From contig JANRIX010000058.1 of NCBI GenBank assembly GCA_033764435.1, positions 1 to 64,000 on the forward strand: a stretch of 64,000 bases of DNA. The letters run 5' to 3'. The DNA comes from JAEUMY01 sp033764435. GTDB taxonomy: Bacteria > Pseudomonadota > Gammaproteobacteria > Burkholderiales > Usitatibacteraceae. Under the pieces are notes generated by a model. It was not told the origin of the DNA. It worked only from the letters and a program-made list of their open reading frames with translations, and searched no databases. The translations under genes and the position numbers were made by a program. Position 1 is the stretch's first letter, and each line of letters starts with the position of its first letter. Below are positions 7,882 to 16,458 of the stretch, in pieces.

Positions 7882-10404
7882 TCACAACTCAGCCCGCACG
7901 GCCTGCACGGCGGATCGTTGCATCGCAGCCTGCCCCGCCCAGCGCGCGGCGAGGGCTGCGACCAGCACCAGCCCGAACGCGAGCGCCGCCAGCGCCACCC
8001 ACGGCGGATGCAGCGCCATGCCCCAATTGAACGACTGGCGATTGACCACGTGGATGAGGATGAGGCTGATGGCAAAGCCCAGCGCCAGCCCGACCGCGGC
8101 GCCGACCGCGCCCAGTGTCCCGCCTTCGAGCAGCAGCAGGCGCGCGATGTCCGTGCGGCGGAAGCCCAGGTGGCGCAGCACGCCGAACTCCTTCCTGCGC
8201 GCATGGGCGAGTGCGGCGAAATGCGCGGCGATGCCGGCAAAGCCGATGAGGAGCGCCGCAGCCTCGAGCGCGTAGGTGATGGCGAAGGTGCGGTCGAAGA
8301 TGTCGAGCGACAGCTTGCGAATCTCGGCGGCTTGCGCGATTTCCAACCGCTCGCCGCCATCCTGCTTGCGAATATTCGCGATCAGGCCGGGGACGTCCGT
8401 CCCGGGTGCAACGTTCAGTGCAAGGTCATTCACCGCGTTGTCCGCTGTCCGCTGCGAATATTCGCGATGGTCCATGACGATGGCACCCCAGGTGCGCGCA
8501 TAGTCACGCCAGACGCCGGCCACCCACACGCTGTGTTCGCGGTCGCCCAGCGGAAGCAGAAGTGTGGATCCCGGCATCGCGCCGTGACGCGCCACCATGG
8601 CCTCGGACACCCACACCTGCGGCATGCCGGCCGGTGGCGCACTGTCGGCGCGCGCCAGCACGGAGAGCTGGGCCAGCGTCGCGTCATGGAGATCGCGCGC
8701 GATCAGCGTCACCGCCGGCTCGGTCGGCTTCAGCAGCAGGCTCTGGAAGCGCAGGCGCTCGACGCGCGCCACACCGGGCAAGCGTTCGACCGACTCGGCG
8801 AAGCCATCGGGCAGGCGGCCCTTCAAGCCGCCCGGCGCGCGCACGTAGACATCCGCCGCCAGCACGCCGCCCAGCCACTGGTCCACCGACACTCGGAAGG
8901 ATTGCACCATCACCGCCATGGCCGCGACCAGGCTGAAACTCACGATGACCGTGGCCAATCCGGACACGGCAAAGCCCGGCATGGCCGCCACCTGCTGCCA
9001 CGAGAGTTGCGGCAACAGGCGTGAAGGCGAAGGAAGATGCCGCGCAGCCGCGCCGAGCAGCCAGGGTAGCAACGCGAGCGTGCCGAACAGCAGCAGCGCA
9101 ATGGCCACATAGCCACCCAGCGGAACGCCGCGCACCGGCGGCAGCACGAGGAGCGGTAGGGCCAGTACCATCAGCGCGAGGCCCCATGCGGGCGCGGGCG
9201 CGATGCGCATGAGTTCGGCGTCGTCACCCGATTTCAATGCACGTGCAGGCTGCCGGGACGCGGCTTCGCGTGCAGGCAGCCAGCTCCCCGCCATGCCGGC
9301 CGCGATGCCGATGGCGGCGATGAAGGTCAGCGCGGCGCCATCCACATGCAACACCGGCGCCACGCCGGCGAAGAAGCCCGCGCCGAGATCAGATGCGAAT
9401 ATTCGCAACACGCCGTGGGCCAGCAGCAGGCCCGCCGCCACCCCGAGCGCGCTACCCACTGCGCCGGCCAGCGCGCCTTCGACCAGCAGCGCCCGCGACA
9501 GCTCGCTGCGGGTGACGCCCAGCACTCGCAGCAGCGCCAGCTCCGTGCGCCGCTTCACCACCGAGAGGGCTGCCATCGAGAACACGAGGAAGCCGCCGGT
9601 GAAGAGCGCCACCAGGGCCAGCACGGTGAGATTGGCGCGGTAGCCGCGAGAGAGGGCATCGGTGCGCGCCGAGGTCTGTGCGGGTGTGGTGGCCGCTACA
9701 CCCGGTGGCAGCTTTGCGGACAGTGCCGCACGCACCTGCTCCATGTCGCGGCCGGCGGTGAGGCGCACGTCGATGCGCGACAGCCGGCCGATCTGGCCGA
9801 GGTGCTGCTGTGCTGCGGCAATGTCCACCACGGCCAGCGGCGCGGCGCTCGAATTCTCGCCCAGTGTGCCGGCGATGCGGAGCGTCACCGTGCCGCTGGC
9901 GGTACTCAGGGCGAGTGCATCACCGGGCTGCTTTTGCAGCGCGGTCAGCGCGGCGTCGTTGAGAAAGATGTTGTCGGGCTGCAGCGCGGCCAGCCTGTCC
10001 TCGCCATCCATCGGGCGCGGCACCAGTGCAGGCTGCAGCCGTGCGGCGCGGAAGAGGTCGATGCCGATCACGCGAAGCGTCCGCGCGCGCGCTTGCGGGG
10101 CGGCGTCTGCCAAAGCGACATCGAGATCGATCAGCGGACTCAACTCGGCCACGTCGCCCGACCCCATGCCCGTTTCCAGCACGGCGTCAAACACGCGGTC
10201 ATCGAAGCCGCTGCGCCCGGCCTCGATCCGCAGATCCGCCGAGCCGGAGAGTACCCGCGCCGCCTGATCCAGCTCCGCCAGCGCGCCGTGGTTCAGCGTG
10301 TGGATGGCAGAGACCAGCGCCACACCCAGCGCGATGACCGTGACCGACAGCAGCCAGCGGCCGGGCTCGGCACGGAGAGAGGCGGTCAGCAGTTCGCGCA
10401 GCAT
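7882..10404 (-). CDS. ABC transporter permease, duplicated FtsX/MacB type (AttFG-like)
   Basis: An 840-residue membrane protein with the MacB/LolCE-like topology of two fused FtsX units. There is an N-terminal transmembrane helix (SVTVIALGVALVSAI), a large periplasmic domain, FtsX helices around residues 260-370, further helices around 425-510, a second periplasmic domain, and a C-terminal FtsX block (from about 715) ending LAALAFGLVLVAALAARWAG. It pairs with the ATPase encoded 24 bases upstream and the exported lipocalin-like protein downstream. Three GCGAATATTCGC copies are inside, two only 86 bases apart (8368, 8454) and read in different frames. Confidence 0.85.
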   Translation of the reverse strand: MLRELLTASLRAEPGRWLLSVTVIALGVALVSAIHTLNHGALAELDQAARVLSGSADLRIEAGRSGFDDRVFDAVLETGMGSGDVAELSPLIDLDVALADAAPQARARTLRVIGIDLFRAARLQPALVPRPMDGEDRLAALQPDNIFLNDAALTALQKQPGDALALSTASGTVTLRIAGTLGENSSAAPLAVVDIAAAQQHLGQIGRLSRIDVRLTAGRDMEQVRAALSAKLPPGVAATTPAQTSARTDALSRGYRANLTVLALVALFTGGFLVFSMAALSVVKRRTELALLRVLGVTRSELSRALLVEGALAGAVGSALGVAAGLLLAHGVLRIFASDLGAGFFAGVAPVLHVDGAALTFIAAIGIAAGMAGSWLPAREAASRQPARALKSGDDAELMRIAPAPAWGLALMVLALPLLVLPPVRGVPLGGYVAIALLLFGTLALLPWLLGAAARHLPSPSRLLPQLSWQQVAAMPGFAVSGLATVIVSFSLVAAMAVMVQSFRVSVDQWLGGVLAADVYVRAPGGLKGRLPDGFAESVERLPGVARVERLRFQSLLLKPTEPAVTLIARDLHDATLAQLSVLARADSAPPAGMPQVWVSEAMVARHGAMPGSTLLLPLGDREHSVWVAGVWRDYARTWGAIVMDHREYSQRTADNAVNDLALNVAPGTDVPGLIANIRKQDGGERLEIAQAAEIRKLSLDIFDRTFAITYALEAAALLIGFAGIAAHFAALAHARRKEFGVLRHLGFRRTDIARLLLLEGGTLGAVGAAVGLALGFAISLILIHVVNRQSFNWGMALHPPWVALAALAFGLVLVAALAARWAGQAAMQRSAVQAVRAEL
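8368..8379. repeat. GCGAATATTCGC palindrome copy
   Basis: Exact copy in the FtsX-type permease gene, Ala-Asn-Ile-Arg. Confidence 0.95.
8454..8465. repeat. GCGAATATTCGC palindrome copy
   Basis: Exact copy 86 bases from the previous one, same gene, different frame (Glu-Tyr-Ser). Confidence 0.95.
9395..9406. repeat. GCGAATATTCGC palindrome copy
   Basis: Exact copy in the permease gene, third frame (Arg-Ile-Phe-Ala). Confidence 0.95.
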
Positions 10405-10428
10405 GGCGGGGAGCAGCGTGGGGTGGCG

Positions 10429-11091
10429 TCAGATTGCGTGCGGCTGCAATCCGGCACGCGTCAGCCGCAAGACGCGATCCGCGCTCGCGGCGGCCGTGTC
10501 GGAATGCGTGACCAGAATGCCCATCGCGTTGTTGCGGCGAATCTCGCTCGCAAGCAGTGAGAGGATGGTTTCCGCCGTCGCCGGGTCGAGGTTTCCCGTC
10601 GGTTCATCGGCAAGGATGAGACGCGGCCCGTGCACCAGCGCGCGGGCGATGGCGACCCGCTGGGTTTCACCACCGGAGAGTTCGCGCGGGTAGGACGAGT
10701 GGCGATCCGCCAGTTCCACGGCTTCCAGCATTTCGCTGACCCGACTGCGAATATTCGTTGCGTCACATCCGTTCAACTTGAGTGGCAGTGCAACGTTCTG
10801 CGCGATGGTGAGATGCGGCAGCACATGAAAACTCTGGAACACGAAGCCCAGCGCGCGCCGGCGCCAGAGTGTGGCGGTGTCGTCATCCGCCGCATTGATC
10901 GATTCGCCATCGAGCGACACTTCGCCGGCATCCGCCGAGTCCAGTCCCGCAACGATGTTGAGAAACGTCGACTTCCCGCTGCCCGAGTCGCCCATCACCG
11001 CCACGTACTCACCAGGCACGAGCTCGAGACTCAGGTCGCGGAAGAGCAGGGTGGGGTCGAAGGATTTGGTGAGGCGGGAGAGCTTGAGCAT
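10429..11091 (-). CDS. ABC transporter ATP-binding protein (AttE/LolD-like)
   Basis: A 220-residue ATPase of the MacB/LolD class. Walker A is GDSGSGKST (residues 35-43), the signature is LSGGETQRVAIARAL, Walker B with catalytic Glu is LILADEPTGNLDP, and the switch His lies in LVTHSD. Length and motifs are complete. It heads a minus-strand operon with the FtsX-type permease and the lipocalin-like protein. A one-mismatch copy of the palindrome (GCGAATATTCGT, 10747-10758) lies inside. Confidence 0.9.
   Translation of the reverse strand: MLKLSRLTKSFDPTLLFRDLSLELVPGEYVAVMGDSGSGKSTFLNIVAGLDSADAGEVSLDGESINAADDDTATLWRRRALGFVFQSFHVLPHLTIAQNVALPLKLNGCDATNIRSRVSEMLEAVELADRHSSYPRELSGGETQRVAIARALVHGPRLILADEPTGNLDPATAETILSLLASEIRRNNAMGILVTHSDTAAASADRVLRLTRAGLQPHAI
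10747..10758. repeat. One-mismatch palindrome copy (GCGAATATTCGT)
   Basis: In the ABC ATPase gene; reads Thr-Asn-Ile-Arg because of the changed base. Confidence 0.75.
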
Positions 11092-11199
11092 GCGCAGAAT
11101 TTAGCACGCGCGTCGTGACTGGCCGCAGGTTGTTCGGCGATAATGCCGCGCTTCTGCCGTGGCTTCCGTGTTACGGCGAGATTCACAAAAACAAACCAC

Positions 11200-12744
11200 A
11201 TGTCCGTCCTGCACATTCTCCTCTTCCTGCTGCTCTGCGCCGTCGCGCTGGGCTGGCTGGCTCGCAAGTTCGCCATTCCGTATCCCATCGCGCTGGTGCT
11301 GGGCGGTGGCGCGCTAGGCTTCATTCCGGGGCTGCCTCAACTGAATTTTGATCCGCAGTTCCTGCTGGTGCTGGTATTGCCGCCGGTGCTGTATCAGGCC
11401 GCGTTGCTCACCTCCTGGCGCGACTTCAAGGCGAACAGCGGCTCCATCGGACTGCTGGCGTTCGGATTGGTCATTGCGACCACGCTCGCGGTGGGCGCCA
11501 CCGCAAAATGGCTGATGCCGGAGATGCCGTGGGCGGCCGCGTTCGCGCTGGGCGCCATCGTTTCGCCGCCGGATGCGGTCGCGGCCACGTCCATCCTGTC
11601 GCGGCTCAACATTCCGCGTCGTGTGGTCGTGGTACTGGAAGGCGAAAGCCTGGTGAACGATGCATCCGGTCTCGTGCTCTACAAGTTTGCAGTCGCGGCG
11701 GCGCTGACCGGCGTGTTCTCGCTCTGGGATGCGAGCTGGCAGTTTGTCTGGGTCGCGTTGGGCGGTTGCGTCATCGGCTGGCTGCTGGCCCATCTTTTCG
11801 TCCGGCTGCACAAGGTGCTGGGCGATCCCTTCATCGAGGTGGTGCTGTCGCTCTCGGTGCCCTACACGGCGTACATCTTCGCCGAATCGCTGCATGTCTC
11901 CGGCGTGCTGGCCGTGGTGGTGGCGGGATTGGTACGTGCGCGCTATTCGCCGGAAATCGTGTCGGCGCAGATGCGCATTCTGGCGCGCTCGGTGTGGAAC
12001 ATCCAGGTTTTCCTGCTCAACTCGCTGGTGTTCATCCTCATCGGTCTGCAGCTCTCGGAAATCGTCGAGCGGCCGCATGTGTCGGCGTGGACGCTGGTGC
12101 TGTACGGCGGCGTGATCTCGCTCGTGGCAATCGTCGTGCGCTTCCTGTGGGTGTACCCCACGGCCTATCTCCCGGGCTGGCTGTCGCCGTCGGAACACCA
12201 GAAGAACACCGCACCCGAAGGCGGCCAGACCTTCATCATCAGCTGGTGCGGCATGCGCGGCATTGTGTCGCTGGCGGCGGCACTGGCGCTGCCGGTTGCG
12301 GTGGCGGGGCAGAATGCGTTCCCCTATCGCGACGAGATCATCGTGATCACCTTCGTGGTGATCGCCATCACCCTGGTGGTGCAGGGCCTGTCATTGCCCC
12401 GGCTGATCCACAAGCTGAATCTCGATTCCGACGACACCGGTCATCAGGAAGAAGCCCGCGCCCGCGCGTCGATGCTGGCTGCGGCCATGAAGGTGCTGGA
12501 GACCGATGAGCGGCGTGCCACCGTGGCGCCCGCCTACATGGCGCGATTGCAGGCGGAAATGTCGGATACCGGGCCGGTGCATGGCGATGATGTGGCGACC
12601 ACAGAGGCGGGCAGGGTGCTCAAGGGCGCGGCACTCGCGGCGCAGCGTGCGGCGCTCATTGCCGAGTGGCGGGCCAATCACATCAGCGACGAGGTGTTGC
12701 ATCACCTCGAGGAGGAGCTGGATTATCGGGAGGCGCGGTTGTAG
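11200..12744 (+). CDS. Na+/H+ antiporter, CPA1 family
   Basis: A 514-residue polytopic membrane protein with about twelve transmembrane segments. Diagnostic sequences are the CPA1 motif GESLVNDASGLVLYKFA, AAFALGAIVSPPDAVAATSI with its ion-binding Asp, and WCGMRGIVSLAAALALP. It should exchange Na+ (or K+) for protons across the inner membrane. The C-terminal 110 residues are cytoplasmic. ATG 11200 gives a first helix at once; the in-frame ATG at 11143 would add a 19-residue basic tail that looks non-native. Confidence 0.88.
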   Translation: MSVLHILLFLLLCAVALGWLARKFAIPYPIALVLGGGALGFIPGLPQLNFDPQFLLVLVLPPVLYQAALLTSWRDFKANSGSIGLLAFGLVIATTLAVGATAKWLMPEMPWAAAFALGAIVSPPDAVAATSILSRLNIPRRVVVVLEGESLVNDASGLVLYKFAVAAALTGVFSLWDASWQFVWVALGGCVIGWLLAHLFVRLHKVLGDPFIEVVLSLSVPYTAYIFAESLHVSGVLAVVVAGLVRARYSPEIVSAQMRILARSVWNIQVFLLNSLVFILIGLQLSEIVERPHVSAWTLVLYGGVISLVAIVVRFLWVYPTAYLPGWLSPSEHQKNTAPEGGQTFIISWCGMRGIVSLAAALALPVAVAGQNAFPYRDEIIVITFVVIAITLVVQGLSLPRLIHKLNLDSDDTGHQEEARARASMLAAAMKVLETDERRATVAPAYMARLQAEMSDTGPVHGDDVATTEAGRVLKGAALAAQRAALIAEWRANHISDEVLHHLEEELDYREARL

Positions 12745-12749
12745 GCCCT

Positions 12750-12761
12750 GCGAATATTCGC
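12750..12761. repeat. GCGAATATTCGC palindrome copy (intergenic)
   Basis: Exact copy six bases after the antiporter stop codon; extended to TGCGAATATTCGCA. Confidence 0.95.
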
Positions 12762-12814
12762 AAGAGCTCAAGTTTCCGGCTTCCGCTTTGCTGCATTCAC
12801 GATACTAGTCACGC

Positions 12815-13129
12815 CTATTCGAATCGTTTGAACTTGCCATCGTGCTGGCTACCGAGTCCGATATTCATGCATGGGTACCAAACGCCACGAAACTGCATCG
12901 GCCCCATGTTCGGTACGACATGTCGTTGGTCCAGATCAGCGATTCGAATCGACTTGCGGATAGAAACTTGCTTGGCGTTCCTGAACCATTCGGCGATTCC
13001 GGATGCGGTGAGCAATTCGTAAGCATCTTCTATCGAGTATGCAGTAACCCCGATCCCTATAGGAAGTCGGTCGTCTAGCGGAAAGGTGAGCCAGTACGAG
13101 TCAAGCTCGCTGTCGTCTACAAGCTTCAA
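12815..13129 (-). CDS. Hypothetical protein (104 aa), TTG start overlapping the CBS gene
   Basis: A 104-residue acidic protein with LPIGIGVTAYSIEDAYELL and a C-terminal MGPMQFRGVWYPCMNIGLG. I do not recognise a named domain. Its frame opens at TTG (13129-13127), which overlaps the TGA of the upstream CBS gene as TTGA, suggesting translational coupling. No ATG occurs near the start. The region to its right (12745-12814) holds one palindrome copy and no gene. Confidence 0.5.
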   Translation of the reverse strand: MKLVDDSELDSYWLTFPLDDRLPIGIGVTAYSIEDAYELLTASGIAEWFRNAKQVSIRKSIRIADLDQRHVVPNMGPMQFRGVWYPCMNIGLGSQHDGKFKRFE

Positions 13130-13554
13130 CTGTAGATGTAACTCTCAAGCTGCTTGATCGTCACTTCCCGCTCTTCCATGATGTCCGCCATCAGGTCGCG
13201 GATGGAAATCATGCCGATGACCTCGCTGTCCTTCACCACCGGGAGGTGGCGGAAGCGCTTGGACACCATGATGGCCATGCACTCCTCGGTGGAGGTGTCG
13301 GGTGAGACGCAGAGCACGTCGCGGGTCATGATTTCACTCACCGTCGTGGTGCGGGAATCGCGTCCCTCCAGCGCAACTTTGCGGGCGTAGTCACGTTCTG
13401 AAAAGATCCCGGCCAGGCGGCCGCCTTCCATGACCAGGACCGCGCCGATGCCGGCTTCGGACATGAGTTTGAGAGCCTCGAACACGGTCGCTTCGGGTTT
13501 GACGTACCAGAGCGCGATGTCCATCTGCATCAACATCTGTTGCACGGTCTTCAT
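13126..13554 (-). CDS. Tandem CBS-domain protein
   Basis: A 142-residue cytoplasmic protein made of two CBS domains, at about residues 5-60 (VFEALKLMSEAGIGAVLVM, LAGIFSERDYARKV) and 70-130 (EIMTRDVLCVSPDTSTEECM, RHLPVVKDSEVIGMISIRDL). Such stand-alone pairs bind adenosyl ligands and act as energy sensors; the partner is not visible. It lies between the ETF-QO gene and the 104-aa gene, all on the minus strand. Confidence 0.85.
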   Translation of the reverse strand: MKTVQQMLMQMDIALWYVKPEATVFEALKLMSEAGIGAVLVMEGGRLAGIFSERDYARKVALEGRDSRTTTVSEIMTRDVLCVSPDTSTEECMAIMVSKRFRHLPVVKDSEVIGMISIRDLMADIMEEREVTIKQLESYIYS

Positions 13555-13643
13555 GCGGCCTCCTTGTGGGTGGGAGGTGGAGGGATGTTGCGCCAGCGAG
13601 CGACGCGGAACGATTCAGTGCCGCGCAGCAACTCCATCGTGCA

Positions 13644-15287
13644 TCACATGTTGGGATAGTTGGGACCGCCTCCCCCTTCCGGGGTGACCCAGACGATGTT
13701 CTGCGTGGGGTCCTTTATATCGCACGTCTTGCAGTGAACGCAATTCTGGGCGTTGATCTGCAGGCGCGGTGTCTCATTCTCGGTCACGATCTCGTAGACA
13801 CCGGCGGGGCAGTAGCGCTGCTCCGGCGCGTCATAAAGGGCGAGGTTGGTGGCGATGGGCACGCTCGCATCCTTCAGCGTCAGGTGCGCAGGCTGGTCTT
13901 CCTCGTGGTTGGTGTTGGAGATGAACACAGAGGAGAGGCGGTCAAAGCTGATGACGCCATCGGGCTTCGGATACTGGATGGGCGTGGCCTCGGTTTTCTT
14001 CTTGAGTGTTTCGTGATCGGCGTGGTCGTGATGTAGCGTCCACGGCGCCTTGCCGCCGAAGACCACCTGGTCGATGCCGACCATGAGCGTGCCGGTGTAG
14101 AGGCCCTTGGACATCCACGGCTTGAAGTTGCGGGCCTTGTAGAGCTCTTCATGCAGCCAGCTCTTCTCGAATGCGGCGGGATAACCGGTGAGTTCATCGC
14201 CAGTACGGCCCGCTGCCAGCGCGTCGAAGGCGGACTCGGCGGCCAGCATGCCGGACTTGATGGCGGCGTGGCTGCCCTTGATGCGTGAGGCGTTCAGGAA
14301 ACCCGCGTTGTCGCCGATGAGCACGCCACCGGGGAAGGTCAACTTGGGCAGCGACTGCAGACCGCCCGCCGCGATGGCGCGAGCACCGTAGGCGAGTCGC
14401 TTGCCGCCTTCGAGGAAGGTGCGAATATTCGCGTGGGTCTTGTAGCGCTGGAATTCCTCGAAGGGCGAGAGATAGGGGTTGGTGTAGGCGAGGCCCACGA
14501 CGAAGCCGACGGCAACCTGGTTGTTCTCCAGGTGATACAGGAACGAGCCACCGTAGGTGTCGCTTTGCAGCGGCCAGCCTGCAGTGTGAATGACGAGCCC
14601 GGGCACATGCTTCTCCGGCTTCACCTCCCAGAGTTCCTTGAGTCCGATACCGTAGACCTGCGGGTCGCGGCCGTCGTTGAGCTTGAAGCGCGCCTGCAGC
14701 TGCTTGCCGAGATGGCCGCGGCAGCCTTCGGCGAAGAACGTGTACTTGGCGTGCAGCTCCATGCCGCGCTGGAAGCGGTCCGTGGGCTCACCGTGCTTGC
14801 CGATGCCCAGATCGCCCGTGGCGATGCCCTTCACGCTGCCGTCTTCGTTGAACAGCACTTCTGCCGCCGCGAAGCCGGGGTAGATCTCGACACCCAGTTC
14901 CTCGGCCTTGGTGCCCAGCCAGCGGCAGACGTTGGCCAAACTGATGACGTAGTTGCCGTGGTTCTTGAAGCAGCCGGGCAGCATCCAATCCGGCACGCGC
15001 TTCGCACCGGTTTCGGAGAGGAACAGGAAACGGTCCTCGGTCACCGGTTGGTTGAGCGGCGCGCCCTGTTCCTTCCAGTCGGCGAACAGCTCGGTGATGG
15101 CAATGGGGTCCATGACCGCGCCGGAGAGAATATGGCCCCCGACCTCGGCACTCTTTTCCACGACACATACGTTGACGTCCGAGCCCTTGGCGGCGGCGAG
15201 TTGCTTCAGCCGGATGGCGGCGGCGAGACCGGCAGGGCCGGCACCGACCACCACGACGTCGTATTCCATTGATTCGCGGTCGGACAT
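13644..15287 (-). CDS. Electron transfer flavoprotein-ubiquinone oxidoreductase
   Basis: A 547-residue protein matching ETF-QO, which passes electrons from ETF (fatty and amino acid dehydrogenases) to ubiquinone at the inner membrane. The FAD site is VVVVGAGPAGLAAAIRL (from residue 11), with VVEKSAEVGGHILSGA. The C-terminus holds the four-cysteine [4Fe-4S] motif: YCPAGVYE and NCVHCKTCDIKDP, then QNIVWVTPEGG. Length matches the family. A palindrome copy at 14421 is read as Ala-Asn-Ile-Arg. Confidence 0.95.
   Translation of the reverse strand: MSDRESMEYDVVVVGAGPAGLAAAIRLKQLAAAKGSDVNVCVVEKSAEVGGHILSGAVMDPIAITELFADWKEQGAPLNQPVTEDRFLFLSETGAKRVPDWMLPGCFKNHGNYVISLANVCRWLGTKAEELGVEIYPGFAAAEVLFNEDGSVKGIATGDLGIGKHGEPTDRFQRGMELHAKYTFFAEGCRGHLGKQLQARFKLNDGRDPQVYGIGLKELWEVKPEKHVPGLVIHTAGWPLQSDTYGGSFLYHLENNQVAVGFVVGLAYTNPYLSPFEEFQRYKTHANIRTFLEGGKRLAYGARAIAAGGLQSLPKLTFPGGVLIGDNAGFLNASRIKGSHAAIKSGMLAAESAFDALAAGRTGDELTGYPAAFEKSWLHEELYKARNFKPWMSKGLYTGTLMVGIDQVVFGGKAPWTLHHDHADHETLKKKTEATPIQYPKPDGVISFDRLSSVFISNTNHEEDQPAHLTLKDASVPIATNLALYDAPEQRYCPAGVYEIVTENETPRLQINAQNCVHCKTCDIKDPTQNIVWVTPEGGGGPNYPNM
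14421..14432. repeat. GCGAATATTCGC palindrome copy
   Basis: Exact copy in the ETF-QO gene, Ala-Asn-Ile-Arg. Confidence 0.95.
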
Positions 15288-15358
15288 GTTGGGCGCTTCA
15301 GAGAGGGGGAGAAGGGCGCAATTATAATCGTTGCACCCCCCACTCCCCAGGTCTGCCC

Positions 15359-15784
15359 ATGTCCGACGCCCCCGTGAAAGGCCCGCTGCTCCAGCAAACG
15401 CTCGTTCCCATCCGCTGGGGCGACATGGACGCGATGGGCCACGTCAACAACATCCTCTACTTGCAGTACTGCGAGCAATGCCGCGTGGAGTGGAAGACCC
15501 GCCTCGGCGGCATGCTGGACGGCACCGGGCAGGGGATGATCGTCAAGAAGGTGGCCATGACCTATCACCGCCCGCTGGTGTGGCCGGGCGTCGTGGAGGT
15601 GCGCATGTTCGCAGGCCATGTCGGGCGCACGAGCTTCACCCAGCACTATGAACTCAGGCTCGACGGCAAGGGCGACGAACTGTGGGCCGAAGGTGAAGCT
15701 GTCGTGGTCTGGTTCGACTACACGGCACATGCCCCGGCGCCGATCCCGGCGAATATTCGCACCCTGCTGGCGGGCGGAGAGTGA
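15359..15784 (+). CDS. Acyl-CoA thioesterase, hotdog 4HBT (YbgC/FadM-like)
   Basis: A 141-residue hotdog thioesterase with the catalytic Asp region RWGDMDAMGHVNNILYLQYC, followed by the long helix EQCRVEWKTRL and a beta-sheet core. It hydrolyses acyl-CoA esters; chain-length preference cannot be read. ATG 15359 is preferred over the open frame that continues upstream, because the family begins about 15 residues before the RWGDMD motif. The crcB gene follows after seven bases. The palindrome at 15749 encodes Ala-Asn-Ile-Arg close to the C-terminus. Confidence 0.85.
   Translation: MSDAPVKGPLLQQTLVPIRWGDMDAMGHVNNILYLQYCEQCRVEWKTRLGGMLDGTGQGMIVKKVAMTYHRPLVWPGVVEVRMFAGHVGRTSFTQHYELRLDGKGDELWAEGEAVVVWFDYTAHAPAPIPANIRTLLAGGE
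15749..15760. repeat. GCGAATATTCGC palindrome copy
   Basis: Exact copy near the end of the thioesterase gene, Ala-Asn-Ile-Arg. Confidence 0.95.
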
Positions 15785-15791
15785 GCCCCGC

Positions 15792-16181
15792 ATGAGCGCC
15801 GCACTGGGCAGTTTTCTTGCGGTAGGTGTCGGCGCTGCGCTGGGCGCGTGGGCGCGCTGGGGCTTGTCGCTCTGGCTGAATCCGCGCCATGCCAACGTAC
15901 CGCTTGGCACACTCGCAGCCAATCTCATCGGCGGCTATCTCGTTGGCTTGGTGATTGCCTGGCTGATGTTGCATCCTGAGGTCGATCCGCGCTGGCGCCT
16001 CTTTTTGGTGACCGGATTGCTGGGCGGACTGACCACCTTCTCCTCCTACTCGGCTGAAGTGGTGACCTTGATGCAACGCGGCGAGCCGGGCTGGGCGCTG
16101 CTTACCGCGGCACTGCACCTTGCCGGATCACTTCTGCTCACTTGGCTTGGCATGGCCACCGTGAAGGCGCTGGCCCATTGA
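15792..16181 (+). CDS. crcB: Fluoride-specific ion channel CrcB/FluC
   Basis: A 129-residue membrane protein of four helices that functions as a dual-topology dimer exporting fluoride. Family motifs are GAALGAWARWGLSLW, PLGTLAANLIGGYLVGL (channel Asn) and GLLGGLTTFSSYSAEVV (Phe-box and central Na+ site). The start at ATG 15792, seven bases after the thioesterase stop, suggests cotranscription. No fluoride riboswitch is evident in front of it. Confidence 0.93.
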   Translation: MSAALGSFLAVGVGAALGAWARWGLSLWLNPRHANVPLGTLAANLIGGYLVGLVIAWLMLHPEVDPRWRLFLVTGLLGGLTTFSSYSAEVVTLMQRGEPGWALLTAALHLAGSLLLTWLGMATVKALAH

Positions 16182-16251
16182 TGGCGATGCCGCACCAGGG
16201 AAATTGGTGCAGCGGCCCCGGCTCACTTCGCCTCAAAATCCCCGCAAAAAA

Positions 16252-16276
16252 GTGCTGGCCCGCAGGCGGGCTGCAC
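16252..16276. repeat. Inverted repeat downstream of crcB
   Basis: GTGC-TG-GCCCGC-AG-GCGGGC-T-GCAC forms a GC-rich hairpin about 70 bases after the crcB stop. There is no T-run after it, so it is not a clear intrinsic terminator. It could act as an RNA 3' end or lie in the leader of the usher-like gene that starts 180 bases on. Confidence 0.35.
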
Positions 16277-16458
16277 AGCTATACTTCCTTCTCACAAATG
16301 CCGTGTAACCCACGGAAGATAAAGAATTTTTAACCAGATTGCGGTGCGCACTCGGCAGCACAGGCCGAAGGTGTGGCGCAACGATGGCAGAAGGGTGAAT
16401 ATGGCGGAGCTGGCGATGTGTCGGGCAATGGCTGCCGGGCACCTCTCGGAGAGCGGGA

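Noticed and set aside
7804..9024. A 406-codon plus-strand frame opposite the FtsX-type permease
   Set aside because: Arg/His/Gln-rich composition and no recognisable domain; shadow of the permease gene.
11314..12198. A 294-codon minus-strand frame opposite the antiporter
   Set aside because: Very rich in Arg, His and Gln, typical of antisense GC-rich frames.
15792..16181. Fluoride riboswitch for crcB
   Set aside because: crcB starts seven bases after the thioesterase gene, leaving no room for the aptamer, and nothing like it was seen before the thioesterase start.
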